From NCBI GenBank assembly GCA_016218905.1, contig JACRCS010001053.1:1-14998 (forward strand): DNA of 14,998 nucleotides, written 5' to 3'. The translations under genes were made by a program, and so were the position numbers. The notes beneath the pieces are model-generated. The model had not been told where the DNA came from. It did no database searches and saw only the letters and a list, made by a program, of their open reading frames with translations. Of the stretch, positions 7,100 through 14,617 are shown piece after piece (position 1 is the stretch's first letter; every line of letters starts with the position of its first letter). The DNA is from Deltaproteobacteria bacterium. GTDB lineage: Bacteria > Desulfobacterota_C > Deferrisomatia > Deferrisomatales > JACRMM01.

Positions 7100-7111
7100 C
7101 GGCACGTGCCG
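7100..7111. promoter_or_regulatory. Perfect 12-bp palindrome upstream of the adenylate cyclase gene
   Basis: CGGCACGTGCCG is a perfect palindrome ending 36 bases before the cyclase ATG, in the 148-base region between divergent transcription units. It is the size and symmetry of a homodimeric repressor or activator site. It does not match the CRP consensus TGTGA-N6-TCACA. A chance palindrome is possible in GC-rich DNA. Confidence 0.3.
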
Positions 7112-7147
7112 ATCCGATCCGCAGTACCTCACCCGGAGCGACTCTCA

Positions 7148-9943
7148 ATGGTGGACCCAGCGACTCAACAAAACCACGGCGCCCGGGACGAGGCCGCCGT
7201 ACCCACGCCTGCGCCGCTCAGCCTCTCGGCGGCCGCCGAAGCGATCTCTGCCTACAACGCCTACCGCCGCGCGCGGCTCGAGTCGCAGGCCGGCGAAAAG
7301 GCGAGGGACGCCCTGAACCTCCTGCCACTCCTGCTCCACCTGAACCAGCCCGGCCTGCCGGGCTACGTGGACGACCCTCAGTGTCCCGCAGGCGTCTCCC
7401 AGTACGCGCCCGGCCCGGCCGAGTACCGGCTCGCCCGTCGCCTCTTTCCCCAGGTCGAGACCCGCCGGACGGGAGTCCTCCGCCACGCGATCGAGCTCGT
7501 GGCGGTCATGGGGAGCGTCGGAACGATCGGGTTCTCGGGGGAGTCGGACCTCGACATCTGGATCTGCCACCGGCCGGGTCGCCTGCCGGGCCTGGGCCGC
7601 TTCCGCGAGAAGCTGCAGGCCGTCGAGGCCTGGATGAACGACTTCTCCGGAATCGAGGTGCACCTGTTCCTCGTCGACCCGGAGCGGGTCCGGGAGAACG
7701 ACTTCGGCGAAGCCGACCTGGAGGGTTGCGGGTCGGCCATGGGAGCCCTGCTGAAGGAGGAGTTCTACCGCACGGGCATCCTGTTGGCGGGCAAGCTCCC
7801 GGTCTGGTGGCTGATGCCACCGGGCGCCACGGCCCAGGAGTCGGCGCGGCGCCTCTCCGAGATCGCGGCTTCCGACACCCAGGCCTGTCTGGACCTCGGT
7901 TCGGTGCCCCGCGTGCCCCTGGGAGAGCTCTTCGGGGCGGCCATCTGGCAGATCGTGAAGAGCTGGAAGTCTCCCTTCAAGTCCGCGCTGAAGATGGGGC
8001 TCCTGGAGCGGGCGGTGCGGACCCGGGGCGAGGCGCCCCCCCTCTGCGACGCGCTGAAGGCACTCGTCTACGCCGGAGAGAAGCCGGATCCCTACCGGCT
8101 CCTCTTCGACGAGGTGCTCGCCTACTACCGCGGAACCGGCGACGCCGAGGCCGAGGACCTGCTCGCCCGCTGCTTCTACCTGAAGGCCGGCACCCGAATC
8201 GATCCGGAGCGGACCGGACCGGCAGCGGTTTCGGAAGACCAGGCGGTCCTCTCGGAGTACGTGCGGACCTGGGGGTGGGGCTCCCGCAGACTGCGCCACC
8301 TGAACGCCTTCGGCGAGTGGAAGTTCGAGTGGGTCCAGGCCCTCGCGAAGGAGATCGACCGCTTTTCGGTGCGCGCCTACCAGCGGATCCGGGCGATCCT
8401 CGACGAGAGCGGCGAGACCCAGCGGATCACCTCCAGAGACCTCACCGTCCTCGGCCGCAAGCTCCAGATCGCGTACCGCCGCGCCGCCCACAAGGTCGAG
8501 GCCACGCGCTGGGTGAGCCACGGCGTGGGCGAGTCCTCGCTCTCGCTCTACCAGGAGGTGCTCCCGACCGGGGAAGCGCCGTGGATGCTCTTCCGCGGCA
8601 TCGTCAACGCCTTCAACCTGGACGAGAGCGGAGGAGACCTTCTCCGGAGCTCGGGCGATCCGCTGGAACTCCTCGTCTGGGCCGCGCAGAACAAGCTGCT
8701 CACGCAGCGGACCCGCGTGATCGCGAAGGGCATCGGGCGCGAGGTCCCGGCCGCGGACCTCGAATGCCTGACGCAGCTCCTCGCCTCCCACGTCGCGGCG
8801 GCGGAGCGCGAGGAGGTGACGACGCGGGCGCTGCTCGAAAAGCCGCTCCCGCTCCGGCTGTCGCTGATCCCCAACTTCCTCGAGCGAAAGGACGAGGTCC
8901 GCGAGGTCGGCGCGCTCTGGTCCACCACCTGGGGAGAGACCTTCTACCGGCACTGGCAGGGGCCGGAGGCGCTGCGGGGCTTCATGGAGGAGCTGCTCGT
9001 CCCCTTTGTCGAGCAGGCGCCCCGCCCGGACGAGCTCTCCATCTTCGTCCCCGCCCGGAAGATCGGCGCGATGAAGGGGCCTCACTGGCGCCTCCAGCGG
9101 GAGCTACCCGGCCTCGCCTCCTTCCTGGGCGGCCCCTGCACGCCCGAGGTCCGGAGGAGGCACCTCGGCGCGGCGGAGCACGGCTACTTCGTGCTCGACC
9201 GGCAGGCAACCTCGACCCAGTACCGCCCGTTTCCGGATCGCGACGCGCTCCTGCGTTACCTCTCCGGCGTGGGACCGTACCGCACGGTCGATACCCGGGT
9301 CGAGAACTGCGCCGGCGACCTCGCCGTGCTGAAGACCGTCTTCGAGACGGCCCAGCCGGGCGCCGTCGACGTCTTCATCCTGGAGGAGACCGATCGCGAG
9401 ACCTTCTTCATCGTGGACGAGATCGGCAACCTCATCCACTTCGTGCACTCGCCGGAAGGGCAGCCGTACGCCCTCGCGCGGCTTCTCCGGTTCCTCGAAG
9501 AGACCCTGCCGGCGGTCTGCGCGCAGCCCGAGACGCCCCTTCGCGGTCGGGGGGTCTCCGATGCCGTGCGCATCCATACGCTCGTCTACGAGGGGAACTG
9601 CCGGGCCCTGCCCTCCACCGCGGACTTCGTCGCCCGGGTCCGGGCGCTCGGCCTCAACCCCGTCGGGCTCACGATCGAGAGGCTCGCGGCGAAGGGAGCT
9701 CAGGGCAGCGGGTACGTCATTACGTGGGGCGACCAGGTGATCAGAAGCGGCGACGTGGCCAACCCGCTGGAGGAGGTGCGGCGGCGCATCCGTCGGGCCC
9801 GGAGCTCGGGCCTCGAGTACGAGATCTTTCTGACCCGGCTCTTCCTCGACGAGCGCTTCGTCGCCAACAACTGCGGCCCCTTTGTCGCGACGGGGCACTA
9901 TCTCTTCTACAAGAAGGCCATCGAGCAGAGGCTCTCGTCGTAA
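7148..9943 (+). CDS. cyaA: Class I adenylate cyclase
   Basis: A 931-residue protein of the enterobacterial CyaA class, which makes cAMP from ATP in the cytoplasm; E. coli CyaA has 848 residues. The nucleotidyltransferase signature is GSVGTIGFSGESDLDIW (122-138). D134 and D136 correspond by context to the catalytic metal-binding Asp pair of E. coli CyaA, followed as in that enzyme by 'WICH'. The N-terminal 'AYNAYRRARL' helix and 'LNLLPLLLHLN' are also family-like. The C-terminal half is the regulatory part, without an added recognised domain. The ATG at 7148 has GGAG nine bases upstream. The frame stays open back to 6878, but that stretch is antisense to the lipoprotein gene and unlike the family. 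The extra length relative to E. coli lies mainly in the N-terminal leader and the C-terminal half. Confidence 0.9.
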   Translation: MVDPATQQNHGARDEAAVPTPAPLSLSAAAEAISAYNAYRRARLESQAGEKARDALNLLPLLLHLNQPGLPGYVDDPQCPAGVSQYAPGPAEYRLARRLFPQVETRRTGVLRHAIELVAVMGSVGTIGFSGESDLDIWICHRPGRLPGLGRFREKLQAVEAWMNDFSGIEVHLFLVDPERVRENDFGEADLEGCGSAMGALLKEEFYRTGILLAGKLPVWWLMPPGATAQESARRLSEIAASDTQACLDLGSVPRVPLGELFGAAIWQIVKSWKSPFKSALKMGLLERAVRTRGEAPPLCDALKALVYAGEKPDPYRLLFDEVLAYYRGTGDAEAEDLLARCFYLKAGTRIDPERTGPAAVSEDQAVLSEYVRTWGWGSRRLRHLNAFGEWKFEWVQALAKEIDRFSVRAYQRIRAILDESGETQRITSRDLTVLGRKLQIAYRRAAHKVEATRWVSHGVGESSLSLYQEVLPTGEAPWMLFRGIVNAFNLDESGGDLLRSSGDPLELLVWAAQNKLLTQRTRVIAKGIGREVPAADLECLTQLLASHVAAAEREEVTTRALLEKPLPLRLSLIPNFLERKDEVREVGALWSTTWGETFYRHWQGPEALRGFMEELLVPFVEQAPRPDELSIFVPARKIGAMKGPHWRLQRELPGLASFLGGPCTPEVRRRHLGAAEHGYFVLDRQATSTQYRPFPDRDALLRYLSGVGPYRTVDTRVENCAGDLAVLKTVFETAQPGAVDVFILEETDRETFFIVDEIGNLIHFVHSPEGQPYALARLLRFLEETLPAVCAQPETPLRGRGVSDAVRIHTLVYEGNCRALPSTADFVARVRALGLNPVGLTIERLAAKGAQGSGYVITWGDQVIRSGDVANPLEEVRRRIRRARSSGLEYEIFLTRLFLDERFVANNCGPFVATGHYLFYKKAIEQRLSS

Positions 9944-9957
9944 TTCCCGCACTCGGC

Positions 9958-9963
9958 TATGAT
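9958..9963 (+). promoter_or_regulatory. Possible -10 element before the Mut7-C_ub-like gene
   Basis: TATGAT lies 37 bases before the ATG of the next gene and matches TATAAT at five of six positions. No good -35 element is seen at 16-18 bases, since the region falls in the end of the cyclase gene. The downstream gene may simply be read through from the cyclase gene. Confidence 0.25.
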
Positions 9964-9999
9964 GATCGGGGCCGGCGGGGGCGACGGGAGGAGGTGGGC

Positions 10000-10305
10000 A
10001 TGGAGAGGGAAAGCAGCAGCGTGGGCGTGCGGCTCTTCGGTGCGCTCCACTCATTCCGCAAGGCGCAGGGACTCCCCACGGAGGTCGAGGTGGTCGTCTC
10101 GCCCCGGGGAACGTCCGCCGCCGAGATCGCGGCCGACCTGGGCCTCCCGCCCGAACTCGTCGAAGCCGTCTTCTGCAACCACCGCGTCTACGGCCTGAGC
10201 CATCTCATCCGGCCCGGCGACCGCGTCGCCTTCGTCCCCCACGGAACCCCCGGACCCCATCGGTATACGCTCGGCATCTACGGCGCGGAGCGCCGCAGAT
10301 GCTAG
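10000..10305 (+). CDS. Stand-alone Mut7-C ubiquitin-like (MoaD/ThiS-fold) protein
   Basis: A 101-residue beta-grasp protein. It begins with 'VRLFGALHSF', as MoaD-type proteins do. The C-terminal half has 'VFCNHRVYGLSHLIRPGDRVAFVPHGTPGPHRYTLGIY', a pattern typical of the Mut7-C ubiquitin domain, which is often fused in front of a Mut7-C RNase domain. Here the RNase domain is absent. The C-terminus ends ERRRC rather than Gly-Gly, so it is unlikely to be a MoaD/ThiS sulfur carrier of the standard kind. The ATG at 10000 follows a strong GGGAGGAGG site. It lies 56 bases after the adenylate cyclase gene on the same strand and may be cotranscribed. No function can be assigned. Confidence 0.75.
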   Translation: MERESSSVGVRLFGALHSFRKAQGLPTEVEVVVSPRGTSAAEIAADLGLPPELVEAVFCNHRVYGLSHLIRPGDRVAFVPHGTPGPHRYTLGIYGAERRRC

Positions 10306-10308
10306 CTC

Positions 10309-10328
10309 TTAGGCCACCTAACGCCTAA
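10309..10328. terminator. Weak hairpin between convergent genes
   Basis: TTAGGC (10309-10314) and GCCTAA (10323-10328) form a perfect 6-bp inverted repeat with an 8-base loop. It lies in the 32-base gap between the convergent Mut7-C_ub-like and Slp genes. There is no T-run on either side, so an intrinsic terminator is only a possibility. Confidence 0.3.
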
Positions 10329-10337
10329 CTCCCGTCT

Positions 10338-10841
10338 CTAACGAATTATCCCGAACCCGAACCCCAGATGCACCCTCGGCTCCGTGTACGGCTGCTGGAC
10401 CGGCCAGAGGTGGATCTGCTCGGCGGAGACCGTGGGATAGGAGTACTCCGTCTCGCCGATCTTCCCCAGCCGGGCGCCCGCGACGGGACCGACCAGCGTC
10501 ACGACCCTGCCCGGGGCGAAGACCGCGGTCTCGAGGTAACCGGCTCGCAGGGCCAGGAAACGCCCGAGCGGCGCGGCGGAGACGTCCGGCTTCCCGCCCG
10601 AGTCGAGAGGGTACGAGAGGACCTCGATCTGGGTCGCGTCCTTGAGGTTCGTGCTGCTGATGACCACGCCGCCCCACTCGACCTTGCGGCCCTTCACCCC
10701 CTCGGGGTCGGCGGCCGCCTGGTTGACGGTGAGCGACTCGTCGACGCCGGCGGTATCCAAGGGCACCCGGCCGGCGCAAGACGCCAGGATCGAGAGCGAT
10801 AGGGCCCAGATGAGCCCCCTGAAAAGCCTGCCGAGAGACAT
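10338..10841 (-). CDS. Slp-family outer-membrane lipoprotein
   Basis: A 167-residue lipoprotein. The signal peptide MSLGRLFRGLIWALSLSILASC has a lipobox LAS|C with acylated Cys22. The mature part has the Slp pattern (Slp is the starvation-inducible lipoprotein of E. coli): a 'GRKVEWGGVVISSTNLKD' segment, then 'TQIEVLSYPLDSGGKP', then 'GRVVTLVGPV.G...GKIGE.EYSYP' and 'IHLWP'. It should sit on the periplasmic side of the outer membrane; the molecular role of the family is unclear. The ATG at 10841 follows GGGAGGAG. Longer in-frame starts up to 10916 would bury the signal peptide. It lies 111 bases downstream of the ferredoxin gene on the same strand, far enough to have its own promoter. Confidence 0.85.
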   Translation of the reverse strand: MSLGRLFRGLIWALSLSILASCAGRVPLDTAGVDESLTVNQAAADPEGVKGRKVEWGGVVISSTNLKDATQIEVLSYPLDSGGKPDVSAAPLGRFLALRAGYLETAVFAPGRVVTLVGPVAGARLGKIGETEYSYPTVSAEQIHLWPVQQPYTEPRVHLGFGFGIIR

Positions 10842-10864
10842 GTTGGCTCCTCCCAACGCAGTTC

Positions 10865-10891
10865 CAGTGGAGAGTCTTCTTCCTGCCACTG
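10865..10891. promoter_or_regulatory. Inverted repeat in the slp leader region
   Basis: CAGTGG (10865-10870) and CCACTG (10886-10891) are perfect 6-bp inverted arms separated by 15 bases, ending 24 bases before the Slp start codon. It could be an operator or a 5' UTR hairpin. The rest of the 10842-10952 gap holds an AT-rich patch (about 10917-10939) unusual for this DNA, which may mark the promoter. Confidence 0.25.
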
Positions 10892-10952
10892 TAATCCGCC
10901 GGGCTTTCGCGGCCAACCAAACCTTAGTTAAGAATTGTTAGCCGGAGGATGC

Positions 10953-11270
10953 TCAGACGCGGAAGCTCTCGCCGGTCCCCTTGCGCTTCCAGCGCACTCG
11001 CTGGGCGAGGGGATGGTTGAGTCGGATCGCGCCGGCCGTCGGGCAGTGCTCGACGCAGGAGCCCTCGTACCAGCACTCGTCCGGGTGGAGGAGGATGGGC
11101 GGCTTGCCCTTCTCGGGGTGGGGGATCAGCACGTCCACCTGGCAGACCTCGACGCACCGGTTGCAGCCGGTGCAGACGTCCGCGTCGATGACCACGGGCA
11201 GCCCCGGGGAGGGGCGGTTCGGGAGCGCAGGGGCCGGCTTCGCCCGGCGGGAGGCGATATCGTCAGGCAT
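10953..11270 (-). CDS. Dicluster 4Fe-4S ferredoxin-type protein, second motif degenerate
   Basis: A 105-residue soluble electron-transfer protein. The first cluster motif is complete: C33-x2-C36-x2-C39-x3-C43. The second reads C66-W-Y-E69-G-S-C72-V-E-H-C76-P, which is CxxCxxCxxxCP with Glu in place of the second Cys. That centre may therefore be a 3Fe-4S cluster, a 4Fe-4S cluster with a non-Cys ligand, or lost. The ordering resembles AprB-like partners of AprA/fumarate-reductase-like flavoproteins, and such a flavoprotein lies 143 bases upstream on the same strand. The ATG at 11270 follows GGAGG. The protein has no signal peptide and has a basic tail (RVRWKRKGTG). The likely role is to pass electrons to or from the flavoprotein(s); this is inferred from neighbourhood. 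Confidence 0.85.
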   Translation of the reverse strand: MPDDIASRRAKPAPALPNRPSPGLPVVIDADVCTGCNRCVEVCQVDVLIPHPEKGKPPILLHPDECWYEGSCVEHCPTAGAIRLNHPLAQRVRWKRKGTGESFRV

Positions 11271-11413
11271 GACCGCCTCCTAGTGCCGTCTCGCCTCGCG
11301 CACGCATGGCCGCTGGCCGCCGTCCGTAGTGGTCGCTCCCGCCCTCCTGGGCTTCGCGACCCGACCTCATCGTGGGGCTCGTCCCGCGGCCCGACTCCCT
11401 CCAGGAGGTCGTC
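11271..11413. other. 143-base gap between flavoprotein and ferredoxin genes
   Basis: I see no credible small gene here. A short CCTCC-T-GGAGG inverted repeat lies just after the flavoprotein stop (about 11399-11409), without a T-run, and the ferredoxin ribosome site is at the other end. The gap is unusually long for this tightly packed cluster and might carry a processing site or a separate promoter, but no consensus element stands out. Confidence 0.3.
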
Positions 11414-13354
11414 CTACCGGTGGTTTTCATAGTTCCCCTCCAGGTCTCCCCAGAAATCGATCGGGAGCGCCCCCTCCTCCACCGTCCCTTCCCTTTGCCG
11501 CACAGTGACCCACTTGTGGAAGGACGGAGGATCGACCTCCGGGAAGTCCTGCCGCTGGAAGTCCAGGAGCCGGCTGCTCGCCCTCCTCGCTCGGGAGGCG
11601 TGGAGGATCAGCTCGCTGCAGGTCAGCACGCTCAGGACCTCGAGGCTCCGGACGAGCTTGTGGGGATTGTCCGCCGCGAGGCGGGGCGCCTCGTTCTCCT
11701 CCAGGTCTCGGAGCCACGCCAGCCCCTCGGCGAGGAGGTGCTCGTTCTTGAGATCCCCGCAGTAGTTCTGCATGACGCGGCAGACGGCACCGTTGAGCTC
11801 CTTCCACTCGAGCTCGCCGGTGCCTCCCAGGGGTAGGTACGCCCTCGCCTTCTCCTCCTCGAGCTGCCGGCGGTCCGGGAGCGCGAGCGCGGCGCCGCGC
11901 GCGGCGCGGGCCGCCTTCCGGCCGGCGTACCGGCCGGTCGTGGCCGCGTGGTAGTGGTAGTTGGCGGCGAAGAGGGCATCGCCGGCGGCGTAGAGCCCCT
12001 CGAGCGTCGTCCGGAGGTCCCAGTCCACGACGAGCCCGCCTGCGTCGCCGATCTCGCCCCCAGTCCGCTCCTGGGGCGTCGCCGGTCCCCGCATGGGGTC
12101 TCCGCCGAGGAAGAGGTAGCTCTGGAGGAGGTCCCGTTCGGGGTCGAACCCGGCCTCGGTGTATGTCCGGAGGACGGGGATCTTCGTCTTTCCCTCCTCG
12201 CCCACCATGAGGCCCCAGATGGCCCGGCGGCCGTGCTCCGTCATGCCCGGGAGGTCTGCGTAGAGCGGGAGGGCGAACTCCCCCTTGCGCACCCGCTCCT
12301 CCAGGTCCGGCGGGAGCTGCGGCGTGCGGTGTCCGCAGCCGAGCGTCCGCTCGCCCAGGTACTTCTGGCCCGGAGCCGGACGGCTCCGCCCCTCCTCGTC
12401 CTCGACGACCCGCCCGTCCCGGTCGACGTAGGGCACCTGCTTTCCACGGGCGTCGACGAGGGTGCAGGGGAACCAGGTGTTGATCGCGTTTGCATGGCCG
12501 TAGGGGGGAAACGCCCTCGGGCTCGCGAACGAGCTCGGCCGGGAGCGCTCCATGAGCGCGAAGGTACCCCCCGCCCGCCAAGCCATGGCGTGCCCGTCCC
12601 CGACGATCTGGGTCGGGCGGAAGTTGGCGATCCCTCGCGTGTCGGTGGAGAAGCACCAGTTCCGCTGGTGGCGCGAGAGGCAGTCGACGACCGCCCCGGC
12701 ACGGAAGACGAGGAACGCTCCCGTGCGGGTGTCGAGGGCCGTGGCGCCGATCACGCGGGCCCCGGCGCGCCCGCCGTCAGTGAGGAGCCCCGTCGCCATC
12801 GCCCGGTCCCGCACGCGCACGCCGAGCCGCTTGCACTCCCGGTAGAGGGCCCGCTTGAAGGTGCTCCCCCAGACGCGGAAGTGGATCCGGTTCTCGTGGT
12901 CGTAGGTGAAGAGGAACTTCGACCGCTCATCGCGAAAGGCAGCGCCCCGAAAGGCGTCGTCAACGTCCCGGATCTTGGCCCCCATGGCCTCGAGCTCGAG
13001 CAGGGTCTCGTAGCTCTCCCGCGCGGCGATGTAGCGGGTGAGGCAGTTCGTGTACCCTCCGCTCGCCTCGAGCTCCCACTCGAGGACCTCCTCCGCCGTG
13101 ACCTTCGAACCCGGATGGGGAGTATTCAGCCAGTGGTCGCAGCCCGTTCCGCCGGAGCCGCTGCAGATCGTCGCCCCCTTCTCGACGAGCGCGACCGTCG
13201 CGCCCTCCCGCGCCGCGGCGATGGCTGCCCAGCAGCCGGCGATCCCGCCGCCGAGGACCAGCACGTCGGCTTCCGCCGCCTCTTCTTCGCCGTAGCGGAG
13301 CGGATAAGGCCACGACGGAACCCCGCTCGCTCGAACGTACTCGTCCCAGGTCAT
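11414..13354 (-). CDS. AprA/fumarate-reductase-like FAD flavoprotein (flavoprotein 1)
   Basis: A 646-residue soluble flavoprotein of the succinate dehydrogenase/fumarate reductase/APS reductase alpha superfamily. The FAD Rossmann motif is VLVLGGGIAGCWAAIAAARE (31-50), with the ribose-binding Glu in 'VALVEK'. The second FAD segment is GLYAAGDALFAANYHYHAA (about 453-471). A capping/substrate region lies between, with 'HENRIHFRVWGSTFKRALY' at 153-171. The C-terminal helical region (about 516-620) has 'EWKELNGAV..VMQNYCGDL' and 'LLDFQRQDFPE', closely paralleled in the partial flavoprotein at the window end. The ATG at 13354 follows GGGGAG, 18 bases after the UroD-like stop. There is no signal peptide, so it acts in the cytoplasm. 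I cannot tell whether it reduces or oxidises its substrate, or what that is. Confidence 0.85.
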   Translation of the reverse strand: MTWDEYVRASGVPSWPYPLRYGEEEAAEADVLVLGGGIAGCWAAIAAAREGATVALVEKGATICSGSGGTGCDHWLNTPHPGSKVTAEEVLEWELEASGGYTNCLTRYIAARESYETLLELEAMGAKIRDVDDAFRGAAFRDERSKFLFTYDHENRIHFRVWGSTFKRALYRECKRLGVRVRDRAMATGLLTDGGRAGARVIGATALDTRTGAFLVFRAGAVVDCLSRHQRNWCFSTDTRGIANFRPTQIVGDGHAMAWRAGGTFALMERSRPSSFASPRAFPPYGHANAINTWFPCTLVDARGKQVPYVDRDGRVVEDEEGRSRPAPGQKYLGERTLGCGHRTPQLPPDLEERVRKGEFALPLYADLPGMTEHGRRAIWGLMVGEEGKTKIPVLRTYTEAGFDPERDLLQSYLFLGGDPMRGPATPQERTGGEIGDAGGLVVDWDLRTTLEGLYAAGDALFAANYHYHAATTGRYAGRKAARAARGAALALPDRRQLEEEKARAYLPLGGTGELEWKELNGAVCRVMQNYCGDLKNEHLLAEGLAWLRDLEENEAPRLAADNPHKLVRSLEVLSVLTCSELILHASRARRASSRLLDFQRQDFPEVDPPSFHKWVTVRQREGTVEEGALPIDFWGDLEGNYENHR

Positions 13355-13372
13355 CGTCTCCCCGGTGGCGGC

Positions 13373-14617
13373 TCAGCGGCCGCTCGGCTCCTTGGCGAAC
13401 TCGTAGAGGGCCCTGACGTTCTCGGGTCGCGCGTCCGTCAGGACGGTGGAAGTGTCGAGGATGAAGCCGCCCTCCGGCCCGCTGCCTTCGATGAGCTCCC
13501 GGCAGCACGCGCGCACTTCCTCGGGAGTGCCGGCGACGAGGAGAGAGATCGGCACCCCTCCGCGCAGGCAGGCTATTCCGCGCAGGGTCTCGCGAGCGAG
13601 CTCCATCGGCGTGCGCTCCAGGTGGTAGCAGACCTTTCCGGGAGGCATCTGCGCCAGGAAGTCGAGGCGGGTCGAGAAGTTCCCCTCCACGAAGACCATG
13701 GGCGTGAGGCCCTCCGCGATCAGGGCGAGCATCACGTCCCGCAGCCCCGGCCAGTAGAAGCGGGCGAAGTGGTCGCGGGAGAGGAAGCCGTCGGAACCCC
13801 GGTGGAGCGGGATGAAGACCCGGGGGATGCCGGTGCGTTTGGCGCCTTCGACACCCTGCCGGATCATCATGGGCAGGAACTTCTCCAGCGCGGCCTCGAC
13901 CTTCGCCGGGCGCCGAAAGAGGTCGAACGCGAGCCCTCGGGTTCCCCGGAAGAAGTCCCCGAGCATGTCGAACGGCGCGTAGGCCGTGCCGCCGTAGAGC
14001 ATCGGGAAACCGAGCCCGGCCATCTGCGAGACGAACGCCCGGGCCGCGGCGAGCATCTTCGCCGCCTCCTCCCCTGAGCGCCGGAGGGCCCGCCAGGCGC
14101 CCTCCAGTTCGGGTGCCACGAGGGCGGCGAGAATGGAGAAGCTCGCGTAGGAGACGGTCGTGTGGAACGGCGGCAGCTTCGCCAGCGGCTCCAGCGCGCC
14201 GCAGATTCTCGGCCAGTACGTGCGGAGGACGAAGTCGGTGGGGTCGAGGAGGAAGGCGTCGTACTCGTCCTCCCGCATGTACTCCTTCTCGACGAACTGG
14301 TAGGAGGCGTCGGGCCCGAGGCCCCTCCCGGCCCAGCGGAGCTGCCGGAAGTCGAGGGGGTCGAGGATCGCGCCCACCTGCCGGAGCGGGAAAGGGTTGT
14401 CGCAGGCGTCCGGGGCGAACTCCTCGTACGTCTCGCTCCACGCCCGAGCCATCTTGTCCGGGTCGTACATCGCCTCCTGGACCGTGATGCCGCGGTAGCG
14501 CGAGGGGAAGAAGTCGAAGAGCGAGACCACCGGCACCCGGTCCGGCCTCCCGAGCGCGATCGCGCCGGCGATCCGCTTCTCCCGTTCGGCGAAGAGCTCT
14601 TCCGGCGTCCTACCCAC
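13373..14617 (-). CDS. Uroporphyrinogen decarboxylase-fold protein, probable methyltransferase-type
   Basis: A 414-residue TIM-barrel protein of the UroD/MtaA/CmuA superfamily. It is longer than HemE and lacks HemE landmarks, so it is more likely of the corrinoid or other methyltransferase type. Zinc-dependent members carry HxC in the 'HICGN' strand and a later Cys in an 'SxGCG' loop. Here the equivalent places read VFVEGNFS (E311) and ILDTSTVL (no Cys). Candidate replacement ligands are E311, H332/E334 and C350 (IACLRGG). The GTG start at 14617-14615 overlaps the upstream flavoprotein stop by eight bases and has no clear ribosome site, suggesting translational coupling. Its neighbours are two flavoproteins and a ferredoxin. 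I see no corrinoid protein gene in the window; one may lie outside it. The methyl-transfer role is inferred from fold. Confidence 0.75.
   Translation of the reverse strand: MGRTPEELFAEREKRIAGAIALGRPDRVPVVSLFDFFPSRYRGITVQEAMYDPDKMARAWSETYEEFAPDACDNPFPLRQVGAILDPLDFRQLRWAGRGLGPDASYQFVEKEYMREDEYDAFLLDPTDFVLRTYWPRICGALEPLAKLPPFHTTVSYASFSILAALVAPELEGAWRALRRSGEEAAKMLAAARAFVSQMAGLGFPMLYGGTAYAPFDMLGDFFRGTRGLAFDLFRRPAKVEAALEKFLPMMIRQGVEGAKRTGIPRVFIPLHRGSDGFLSRDHFARFYWPGLRDVMLALIAEGLTPMVFVEGNFSTRLDFLAQMPPGKVCYHLERTPMELARETLRGIACLRGGVPISLLVAGTPEEVRACCRELIEGSGPEGGFILDTSTVLTDARPENVRALYEFAKEPSGR

Noticed and set aside
6878..7147. A longer N-terminus for the adenylate cyclase
   Set aside because: The extension is antisense to the lipoprotein gene and its promoter region, is unlike the family, and the ATG at 7148 has a reasonable ribosome site.
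7145..9085. A 646-codon open frame on the minus strand opposite the adenylate cyclase gene
   Set aside because: It is antisense to a clear class I cyclase, with low-complexity composition and no motif.
11414..13354. Annotation of flavoprotein 1 as true AprA with the ferredoxin as AprB
   Set aside because: The surrounding genes lack sulfate-reduction partners (sat, qmo), the ferredoxin second motif differs, and a second flavoprotein and UroD-like gene are present; superfamily membership only is supported.
11948..14077. A 709-codon open frame on the plus strand across the flavoprotein and UroD-like genes
   Set aside because: It is antisense to two well-supported genes, shows no recognised motif and has the Arg/Pro/Gly/Glu-rich composition of GC-rich shadow frames.
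13373..14617. Annotation of the UroD-like gene as hemE
   Set aside because: It is longer than HemE, lacks its N-terminal substrate-binding landmarks and sits with redox genes rather than heme genes.
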